Origin: Microcebus murinus
Lineage: Eukaryota; Chordata; Mammalia; Primates; Cheirogaleidae
Direction: 5' to 3'
Assembly: GCF_040939455.1 (NCBI RefSeq)
Contig: NC_134107.1
Coordinates: 11,967,537 to 12,031,536 of the forward strand
Length of the DNA: 64,000 bases
Position numbers and translations under genes: made by a program
Shown: in pieces, positions 37,040-64,000 of the stretch
Layout: every line of letters begins with the position of its first letter
Position numbering within the stretch: position 1 is the stretch's first letter
The notes under the pieces: generated by a model
Seen by the model: the letters and a program-made list of their open reading frames with translations, nothing else
Database searches by the model: none
What the model was told of the DNA's origin: nothing

Positions 37040-37800
37040 AAGTTATTTGAGCCAAAGTGAAATCGGTAGCAGAATTTAATTGTGACTTAGGTACAAATTA
37101 GAAATCATAGCATAATAGATATATGCAAATCCCGTATCTAGTAAAGAACTTGTATTCAGACTCAAAACTCAAGAAATCTTACAAAGAACTGGTTTTTTTC
37201 AAAGGGGACATAAAGGCTGGGCGCTGTGGCTCACACCTGTAATCCTAGCTCTTGGGAGGCCGAGGCGGGTGGATTACTCAAGGTCAGGAGTTCAAAACCA
37301 GCCTGAGCAAGAGCGAGACCCCGTCTCTACTATAAATAGAAAGAAATTAATTGGCCAACTGATATATATATAAAAAAAAAAATTAGCCGGGCATGGTGGC
37401 GCATGCCTGTAGTCCCAGCTACTCGGGAGGCTGAGGCAGAAGGATCACTCAAGCCCAGGAGTTTGAGGTTGCTGTGAGCTAGGCTGACGCCACGGCACTC
37501 ACTCTAGCCTGGACAACAAAGCGAGACTCTGTCTCAAAAAAAAAAAAAAAAAAAAAAGGGGGGGACATAAGATTTGAACAGACACTTCACCAAAACAGAT
37601 CTATGGATGTCAAGTAAGCACAGGAAAAGATACTCAACATCATTTTTCAGTAAGGAAATGCAAGTTACAACCACTGTGAGGTACCACTACACACCAATTT
37701 GAATGGCACAAATTAAACAAGGCTGACCAAACCAGACATTAATGAGGATGGAGGAAATGGAACTCTCCTCCAGTGCTGGCGGGAACGTAAAATGGTAGTG
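37040..37800 (+). repeat. LINE-1 ORF2 fragment split by a SINE
   Basis: Left part 37,040-37,213 and right part 37,558-37,800 (TTTGAACAGACACTTCACCA, GCACAGGAAAAGATACTCAA, GGAAATGCAAGTTACAACCA, GGGAACGTAAAATGGTAGTG) are consecutive L1 sequence. The reading frame is degraded. Confidence 0.8.
37214..37557 (+). repeat. Dimeric lemur-type Alu SINE inserted in L1
   Basis: Flanked by GGGGACATAA at 37204-37213 and 37561-37570, giving the relative order L1 first, SINE later. Confidence 0.95.
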
Positions 37801-37859
37801 TTAGGTAGCTGGCGAGGGATTCTGGGTCTTCTAGAGTTGAAAGTGGGTGTCTTGCCTTA

Positions 37860-38485
37860 GCGCTGCCTTGAGCAATTGACATACCTGGGATGAGGGACAA
37901 GGGTGGGCCTCAGGCCCCCATCTTGGTGCTGTGCCACCTTAATCCTGTCCCCAGAAACTGCCATACTTGGGGGTGGTGGGGACGCCCTACCAGTCTACCA
38001 ATCAGAATTTAGCACGCCAACTACAAAATAATGCAGAGGACTCTAGCCCATGGGTCAAGTGGCATAGGTACAATAGAGTTTGGAAGGTGACTTAGGAGAA
38101 CCTAAGGCTAATTATCATCTCATTAACTTAAATTTACATTGTGGTTCACCTCCCGCCCCCAAGCATGGGCTTTCAGAGATGCTCATGGGCAGTAAGACTC
38201 AGGTCATGTAACTCCCAACTGTCCATCAAAGTGGCTCCATGATGACATCTGAGCCACAAGAAGGTCCCTATCCTGACACTATAAAACAAGACCCAGGCTA
38301 TAACCCAGGTTTCTTTTCCTATCATAAGGGGTCTGGTTGTCATCTGTGGCATATGCATCATGCTCTGTAAACCTATACCTTAACTCTTAATCTATAATCC
38401 TATCTTGCCCCCCTCAATTAATTTCACCTCGTGCTTGCCTTACTTTGGTGTGTCTGGTCATTCTTTGGCAAGAGCACAGATTGAA
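37860..38485 (-). repeat. Possible LTR-like repeat adjoining copy B
   Basis: It shares the general look of a retroviral LTR (ACCAATCAGAATTTAGCAC, ACACTATAAAACAAGACCC TATA-like box) and no coding potential. Family and orientation are uncertain. Confidence 0.3.
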
Positions 38486-38780
38486 GTTAGCACAGATCCA
38501 TCCCACAGGTTAGGGAACTCACTTCTGTCCAACTTCTGTTCAACTTGGCCACTGATTCCCATAACCTCCTTCAGGTTCAATAATTTATCAGACTGACACA
38601 CAGAACTTAGGAAAGTGTCATAATTATAATTACCATTTTATTATAAAGGATACAAATGAACAGCTAGATGAAGAGATATACAGGGCAGAAAGGTCTGGAA
38701 CGGTCCTGAGCCCAGGAGCTTCTGTCCCTATAAAGTCAGGGTATGTCACCCTCCTGGTTCATCACTATGTTCACCAAACA
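38486..38780 (-). repeat. Unclassified medium-reiterated repeat, copy B (inverted)
   Basis: Reverse-complement match to copy A (about 35,950-36,190), including TCCCACAGGTTAGGGAA, CCTTCAGGTTCAATAATTT and ACAAATGAACAGCTAGATGA. It has about 40 extra bases near 38710-38750 that copy A lacks. Confidence 0.7.
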
Positions 38781-38869
38781 AGAACCACAAGAACCAAGAA
38801 CACAGAATGAGACTGCCAAACCCGACAGTACACCCACTATGGAAAAGTTTGGCAGTTTCTTATTTATTA

Positions 38870-39220
<351 letters not shown>

Positions 39221-39239
39221 AAACGTTTTTATTTATTTA

Positions 39240-40005
<766 letters not shown>

Positions 40006-40533
40006 GAAAGAATATATCCAACAAAAACATGTACATGAATGTTCATAGCAGTTTTATTTGTAATAGTTCAAAACTGGACATGGTCCACATTGCCCGTCAA
40101 CAGGTGAATAGCTAAACAAACTGTGGTACATCCGTACAGTGGAATACTACTTGGCAATAAAAAGAAATGGCTGTTAGTACATGCAGCAACATGGGTGAAT
40201 CTCAAAATAGTTATGCTTAGTGAAAGAAGCCAGAGAAAACAGAAGTACATACTATATGATTCTAGTTGTAGAAAATTCTAGGTCTAGAAAATGCAAATCA
40301 GTCTATAGTGACAGCAGATTAAGCAGTGGTTACTTGCAGATGGGAGGCAGTGGGGAGCAGGCAGGAGAGATTACCAAGGAGCACAGGGAAACCCTGGGAG
40401 TGAAGGGGATGCTCATTATCTTGACTGTGCTAATGGTTTCACGGGTGTATACATATGTACGTCAAAGCCATCACATACTACACTTTTAGCATATGCAGTT
40501 TATTGTGTGCCAATTATACCTCAGTAAAAAACA

Positions 40534-40856
40534 GGCCGGGCGCGGTGGCTTACGCCTGTAATCCTAGCACTCTGGGAGGCCGGGGCGGGCAGATTGCTCA
40601 AGCTCAGGAGTTCGAAACCAGCCTGAGCAAGACCCTGTCTCTACTAAAAATAGAAAGAAATTAATTGACCAACTAAAAATATACATACAAAAAAATTAGC
40701 TGGGCATGGTGGTGCATGCCTGTAGTCCCAGCTACTCGGGAGGCTGAGGCAGGAGGATCGCTCAAGCCCAGGAGTTTGAGGTTGCTGTGAGCTAGGCTGA
40801 CTCCACGGCACTCACTCTACCTGGGCAACAAAGTAAGACTCTGTCTCAAAAAAGAA
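40534..40856 (+). repeat. Dimeric lemur-type Alu SINE inserted in the L1 3' end
   Basis: Full copy with near-consensus 5' end GGCCGGGCGCGGTGGCT, inserted just before the terminal AATAAAGCTG of the L1. Confidence 0.93.
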
Positions 40857-41079
40857 AAAAAACAATAAAGCTGTTTTTAAAATAATAATAGAAGACATAT
40901 AGAAGTAGAAACTTGACATTTGGAAAAAAGAAAAGGTAATAATAGAAGACAGCAACTACAGGGAGAGGGTTCTGTCCAGAATTCTATGCAGAACACCGGT
41001 TTGATTCCTTTCCACTTAGATTCATCATTTAGGAAGGGATCATCTTTGTTTAGTTTTGTTTTTCAAGCCAGTTCTATTT

Positions 41080-41490
41080 TTTGAGTGATTACTGTTAAAC
41101 ATTAGTATTTAAAATTAAATTTTATTACCTAATATTTGATACATACAGAAGGATGTGTGGCACCTTGTTGAGTTAGGAGCTGAGTTATAAATTGAACACC
41201 CATGAACCTACAGCCGAACCTGAGAGCCAAGATATCAGCCATACCTTTGTAAAGGTATGGGGTCCTTCCCTATCCCATCCCACGCCTTTCAGGTACCACC
41301 ATCTTGAGTTTTGTGCTTTTCTTTCCCTTGATCTTTAATAGAGTTTTATCACATGCATGTGTTGCCAAACAATACTTTAGTTTTGCTTGTTTTTGAGCTT
41401 TATAAAATGCTATCATACTGTGTGTAGTTTTATGCCGTTTGCTGTTTTAATTTACCTCCAAGAGTCATCTGTGTTATTGCATTAGGTATA
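41080..41490 (-). repeat. Old LINE-1 3' UTR-like sequence, antisense
   Basis: TGAACACCCATGAACCTACA, GTTTTGCTTGTTTTTGAGCT, ATGCTATCATACTGTGTG and CATCTGTGTTATTGCAT read like the reverse strand of an ancient L1 3' region. Confidence 0.5.
41239..41260. repeat. Perfect inverted repeat, 10-bp arms and 2-nt loop
   Basis: CCATACCTTT, GT, AAAGGTATGG within an old L1-like segment downstream of MAP4K2. Confidence 0.95.
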
Positions 41491-41939
41491 TTACAGTATT
41501 TCCAGTCCTCCCAACAGCCCTGCAGTTGGCTTAGGATACGGCACACCTGGGGGAAATAAAGCTCAGCAAGCTGGGGTGGCTCACCCAGTCCATGGGCCAG
41601 ACTCCAGGGCCATCTCTTCACCACCATGTTACGTTGTCTCCTTCATTCATGAGGGCCTCCTGTGCGCCAGACAGTGAGCAGGTGCTGGACATACATCTTA
41701 CGGGGACGTGGCACATCCCTTGCCGTCCTGAAGCACACATCATGGCTCTCCGTTGATCATCCCAGCCAGGATGACTCCATGCGCAGGCCAGTTACCCAGA
41801 CATCCTGGGTATGTCCATGTCCCTCCTATTTGTCCACAAACATGACTTAAAGTGTCTGGTCTGACCCATCCCACAGGTTTCTGCCCATGGAGGGCAATTT
41901 GACAGTAGCTGTTGCCATGACAAAGGCAGCCGCCTCTGA

Positions 41940-42420
41940 CTCCATAATGCTACTTGCAGGAATATATCCCACAGAAACACCTGCATCTGCACAGAGTGGC
42001 ATTGGCATAAGAATATTTATTGCAGTGTTGTTTGTAATATCAAAGTAGTAGAAACAACTTAAACTTCCATCTGTAGGGATCTAATGACAGTTCGTTAACA
42101 TTAGTTATGGGAAACCAACACAAGGGAACACCACCAGCTATGAAGAAAACAAAGGGGAACATTGATAATAGAAAGATCTCCAGGAGATTTGGGGGAATAC
42201 ATGTGATAATTTAATACATTCGTATTCTCCAGGATATATTTTAAAAAGGCAAGGTCAGTACAGTATGTGGAATGTTACCATGTGTATAAAAAAGGGGAAA
42301 AAATAAAATTGTTCAAATATGCATAAAACTTCTAGAAGGGTTCATAAATAACTGTGACCCAGTTGGCTGGGGACGGGTAAGAGGGAAATTTACTATATCT
42401 CTTTTGTTTGTTTGTTTATT
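41940..42420 (+). repeat. LINE-1 3' fragment
   Basis: GGAATATATCCCACAGAAAC, TTTATTGCAGTGTTGTTTGT, GTAGAAACAACTTAAACTTC, GCAAGGTCAGTACAGTATG, ACCATGTGTATAAAAAAGG. Colinear with L1 ORF2 and 3' UTR, degraded. Confidence 0.75.
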
Positions 42421-42539
42421 TATTTGTATTTTCTAACCACAACCAAAGCTTATAATATACCTCTTTTGTATTTTAAAAAAATATGTACAGTAGAGCAAGG
42501 ACTACTTATTAAAAAATACATAAATAAAATTTAAAGTTT

Positions 42540-44140
42540 TAGTTTCTCAGTGCATATTCCCCGGCTCTTGGGCTTTCTTTGGCTCGCAGCCTGCCGTTGC
42601 TGGCAGCAAACATTTCATCAGAGGCCCTAGCTTTCACAGGCCCCCCACTTTGGCACGTTGCACCCTGACGCACAAACTCCCTTGCAGATAGGATCAGAGG
42701 GCTGGGAGACCTGCCACAAGGTGGCGCTGCCTACTGCCTGCCACTGTGCAGGCAGGCCGGCCCTCCCCAGGGCACTGGGGTCTACTGTTGGGCTTCTGAG
42801 GAATGGGAGCTTACCGCCAACCCCTACCCACTGCCCCCAGCATTCCTCCAAGAGATCTGGAAAGGAATTCATTTTGTATCCCCATCCTCTCATATGTGGA
42901 CCATCAGATGCAAACCAGAATTCAGGCAGGCGCTAACCAGAATTGGAAGGTGCCTCTCACCCTCCTTTGGGTCTCATGGGTGTGAATGGCTAATACCAAG
43001 AGATCTGTCCCCGCCCTGGTCTGGCTCCCTATTCCATCCAAGAAACCCTCCCAGTCACAGGAAGGAGTCTGAGCAGGCAGAGCTCTGCCCTGCTCTGGTG
43101 GACAAGGGGACAATGTGACGTCCATGGGAGCCACTGAGTCTGTTCACACAGGGGGCCATCCACCCTCCACCCCCTCATCCCCTCATTCATTTAGCAAGTA
43201 TCTACTGCCGTCATTACGTGCAGGGAAGCTCTTGTTCAAACACTTGGCTTGAATGTCGGAAGGAAGATAGTGGGGCCACCTCTAGGCCTGACTGGGGCCT
43301 TCCTACTGACCCCTGCAGGCCTGGCCCTGCCTGTGTGCCCCCCCACAAGGCAGCTCCCCTCCTGCCTCCTTGGCCTCATCTGCCCCTGCCCAAGAGCAGC
43401 CGGTCAATGCCTGGGGCAACAGGGGGACCCCTGGCCCTGGAGGGCCCTGGGGTCGGAACTCTCTGAGTGGCAGATGGGAGAACAACAATGTGAAGCACAA
43501 GGTCAGTGAAGTACCCTTGACATGCAGACTCCAGTAAGGAGAGTGCCCCCTCCCTGGGGGCTGGTCCCTATCCTGGCAGTGACCCCAGGGCCTGGTACTG
43601 CAGGCGCCCTCCAGGAGTATTTGCCATACAGACACAGGCTAATCTTCCCTCAGTCTGACTTGATGCTCCTGCTGTGACCTAATGTTCCTGGCCTGACACC
43701 CAGGCAGGAGGGGGAGGCAGGAAGGCAGCCCCAGGCCTGGGCCGGGTTGCAGGTCATAGCAGGCTGTTTCCATGGGCAGCAGCCTCTCTGAGGCTGGATG
43801 GAACACCCTTGGCTGGCCCTTCCACAGGCCACCAGGTGAGATGAAGAGTCCCTTTGTTCAGAACCCCCCCCATATGCATGAGTCCTTGGCTTGCAAACTA
43901 TAGCAGAAGCCTTGAACCGCAAAGCTGAGGGTTAGTTCTGAGCAAGGGAGCCCAGGAAAACAGTGGCGCCGAGATGGCAGGTGGGGCCACTGGCCTGTTA
44001 CCCCAACCAGGCTTCCCCAAAACACTGGTAGCCCCACCCTTCCCTGGTGCATGCACAGTACCTGGTGGCCACAGAAAGGTGTGCTAGAGGGAGAGAGGGA
44101 GGGTAGGAGGGAGTTGAGGCAGTGGGCTCAGCTCCCCCCA
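42540..44140. other. Spacer downstream of MAP4K2, nothing recognised
   Basis: G+C-richer than the SINE cluster to its left. No splice-supported exon, SINE or RNA gene is visible. Small L2/MIR-like scraps occur (about 43190-43260). Confidence 0.45.
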
Positions 44141-44173
44141 CCCAGAGGGACCAGAGGAGTAAAGCAAACCAGC

Positions 44174-44179
44174 TTTAAT
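44174..44179 (-). terminator. MAP4K2: Probable MAP4K2 poly(A) signal ATTAAA
   Basis: The minus strand reads TTGGTATTAAAGCTGGTTTG, about 370 bp past the stop codon. ATTAAA is the commonest variant signal. No AATAAA occurs between it and the stop. Confidence 0.6.
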
Positions 44180-44548
44180 ACCAATCTAGTTCTTTCTTTT
44201 AAATACCATGTTCCCCAGGACAGTGCTGGGGCAGGCTCTTGGCAGAATGAGTGGAAAGCAAATGTGGAATGGATGGTCCAGGGCCCCCTCTGCCTTGGGG
44301 CACTAGAGACCGGGTTGCCCCCTGGGGAGGGGGAGGCGACAGCAGCTTCCCCTGGTACAGTTATTGCAGAGGCATGGGTGGGTTCCCCTCCCTCCCCAGC
44401 CCCTAAACACTTCTCAGGATTATTTCTGCCCATCAGCCCCCGCAGAGCCGGGACCTGGGCTCCTCTATCTGGGAGGGGCCCCTCCGCCCAAAAGGGCCTG
44501 CAACTAAGGCATGGGGCGGGGCGGGGTGCCACTGGCCAGGCCTGCCGC

Positions 44549-56942
<12,394 letters not shown>

Positions 56943-57300
56943 GGCCCGGCGCCGGGCGGGCCGGCTGGCGGGCAGGCGCTAGCTGCGGAGCCGGCGCGGG
57001 ACGGCGCGGGGCGGGGCGGGCGCCGGTGGCTCCGAGGCCGCCGGGGCAGGGGCGGGGCCAGGGGCGGGGCCAGACCGGGGATGCCCCGGCCGCGGCCGAG
57101 AGGAGGCGCCCGCGGGACAGGCCCTCTGCGACGCGGGGAAGTCCCGAGGCCCGGGCGGAGCCTGGGGCCTGAAGCCATGCGCCAGTTCCTCGCCCTCCAT
57201 GGGTAGGGAGCGCCCAAGTCCAGAAAGCCAAAAGGCAGAGGAAAGAGGGAACGTCCCGCTCCCCCGTCCCATCCCCAATTTCCCAGATGAAACACGGACA
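56943..57300 (-). promoter_or_regulatory. MAP4K2: MAP4K2 promoter, squeezed against the MEN1 3' end
   Basis: CpG-rich block at about 56,840-57,170 with several GGGGCGGGGC (GC-box) motifs on the plus strand (about 57008-57070) and no TATA box. The whole interval between the MAP4K2 ATG and the likely MEN1 poly(A) site is about 360 bp, so the core promoter must lie here unless it overlaps the MEN1 3' UTR. Confidence 0.7.
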
Positions 57301-57326
57301 TGGGTTTTGATTTTTTACAAAATGTA

Positions 57327-57332
57327 TTTATC
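57327..57332 (-). terminator. MEN1: Probable MEN1 poly(A) signal (variant GATAAA)
   Basis: The minus strand reads GGAAGATAAATACATTTTGT, about 845 bp past the menin stop. No AATAAA is present in the neighbourhood. U-rich sequence follows within 25 nt. Confidence 0.5.
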
Positions 57333-58175
57333 TTCCTCAGAACTGAAAAATAAATCTATGTACAAAATAGGAAGTGATCAGGCGCCCTTCACCCACTCCC
57401 AACCCCCTGCAGATTTCCTCCAGGGTCCCCGAGATGAACTGAACCTCGGGTGGGGGGGTTCCTAGAGGGTCGTAAGAGAGGTCCTGCTCTGATCCCGAGC
57501 CAGTTAGGTCAGGAAGAGAGAGGGCAGGACTCAGGATTCTCATAGGCTGGGGGTAGAGTTTCGTATCATGGGCTCTTGGGATAGGAAGGAGAGGAAGCCA
57601 GGATTTCCAGGTTCTGGAGCAGGACTTAAGTTCTTTGGGGTAGGGGGCTTGGATTCCCAAGGGTTGGAATTCTGAAGTGTAGAAATGTACTCCTAGGGGA
57701 TAAGAGGGGATTTGGGTTCCAGGGCTGGAGAAGGGACCTGTGCTTCTTGGGTTAAGGGTGAAACCTCAGCCCCTACGAGCTGGGAGCAACTTGTAGCTCT
57801 AGGTTTGGCTCTAAGTTACCGCCTCCATTCTAAGGAGGAATCGGAGTTTCCAGGGGTTGGACCTTTAAAGATAGGTGATCAGGGCCTGGGGTGAGTTTTC
57901 ACTCAGCCTGCTGGAATTCTGGGAGCAGCGTCCTCGGTTCTGAGCTGGAGAGAATATTAAATCGCGGGTAGAGGGGATTTGTAGTCTGTATTCCAGGGAC
58001 CAGAAGCCTGGGTTCCGGGTAGGGGTGGGGCCTAGTCCTGAGCTGGTCGCCGGCCTAGGCCACGGAGCGCTGCAGGCGGAGCCTGGGCTCGGAGCGGGAG
58101 GACCGGGGTGGAGCCTCGATGCGGACAGAGGGCGGGCCCTGGGGCCGGGTGGGCTGTTAGGAAGTCCTGGGTATC

Positions 58176-63621
<5,446 letters not shown>

Positions 63622-63942
63622 CTAAGGTTCCACCCTCAACACACATACAACTTCCCTGCTTCCCCGCCTTCACCCTCCGCTTACAGGCTCCCCCTCTTTG
63701 CTCGGTGAGACCCTTCAGCTGAGGCTGTGGGGCCTCCTTGTCCCCCACAACCCCAGGACCCCCAGCCCCGATAAGGGAGCGCCCCAAAGACCCTGCTGAG
63801 AACCCCCAATGCCACCCCGTCCCCTCCCTACGACTGCACCCCTGGACCTCTAGAGTCCATCCGGAAGGCGCACCCAGGCCAACGCCCCCAAACCCTAAGG
63901 AGAGTCCTGGCCTCGGTCCCCCGCGCCCACCTCCGCGCTTAC

Positions 63943-64000
63943 ATCCCACACAAGGCACCGAGGCGCCCGCCGCCTGGAGCCTGCTGGGAAATGAAGTGCC
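63943..64000 (-). promoter_or_regulatory. MEN1: Probable MEN1 non-coding exon 1 and promoter edge
   Basis: The minus strand reads GCCTTGTGTGGGAT|GTAAGCG, a strong donor after 63943, 400 bp upstream of exon 2. Further upstream, ACTTCATTTCCCAGCAGGC (about 63980-63998) resembles a ZNF143/Staf element. The window ends here, so exon start and full promoter are not visible. Confidence 0.55.

Overview
This is mammalian nuclear DNA, almost certainly from a strepsirrhine (probably lemuriform) primate. Four multi-exon genes can be read exon by exon with conserved splice junctions, and their proteins are near-identical to human PYGM, SF1, MAP4K2 (GCK) and MEN1 (recalled, not searched). The interspersed repeats are dominated by 7SL-derived dimeric SINEs. 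They carry the hallmark CCTAGCACTCTGGGAGGC (anthropoid Alu has CACTTTGGGAGG), CAGCCTGAGCAAGAGCGAG, and an AT-rich linker with TTGGCCAACTAATATATA, which is the lemur-type Alu signature.

Layout: all four genes lie on the minus strand, in the order of human 11q13 (PYGM - SF1 - MAP4K2 - MEN1). Positions 1-11,796 hold PYGM codons 1-759 of about 842 (18 exons; the 3' end is cut by the left edge). 11,800-16,100 is the PYGM promoter and the PYGM/SF1 spacer, with a retroposed U6 copy at 15,431. 16,100-31,300 is SF1 (638-aa main form, 761-aa long form) with a CpG-island promoter. 31,400-44,150 is gene-free and packed with nested SINEs, L1 tails, and an inverted pair of an unclassified repeat. 44,150-56,942 is MAP4K2 (32 coding exons, 820 aa). 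57,300-64,000 is MEN1 (nine coding exons, 608 aa, plus a probable non-coding first exon at the right edge).

The genes do not form a pathway. PYGM is a muscle glycogen-breakdown enzyme. SF1 is the branch-point-binding protein of early spliceosome assembly. MAP4K2 is a Ste20/GCK-type kinase feeding JNK/p38. MEN1 encodes the chromatin scaffold menin. Close packing is notable between MEN1 and MAP4K2: the likely MEN1 poly(A) site is about 360 bp upstream of the MAP4K2 start codon. No reading frame is disrupted in any of the four genes.

I found no credible undescribed gene system. The most unusual items are a GC-AG intron in PYGM, paired in-phase 5' splice sites in SF1 exon 1 and MEN1 exon 2, perfect short-loop hairpins that look like template-switch mutations, nested poly(A)-tailed insertions reusing one target, a compound SINE insertion inside an L1, and a 2.3-kb-spaced inverted repeat pair.
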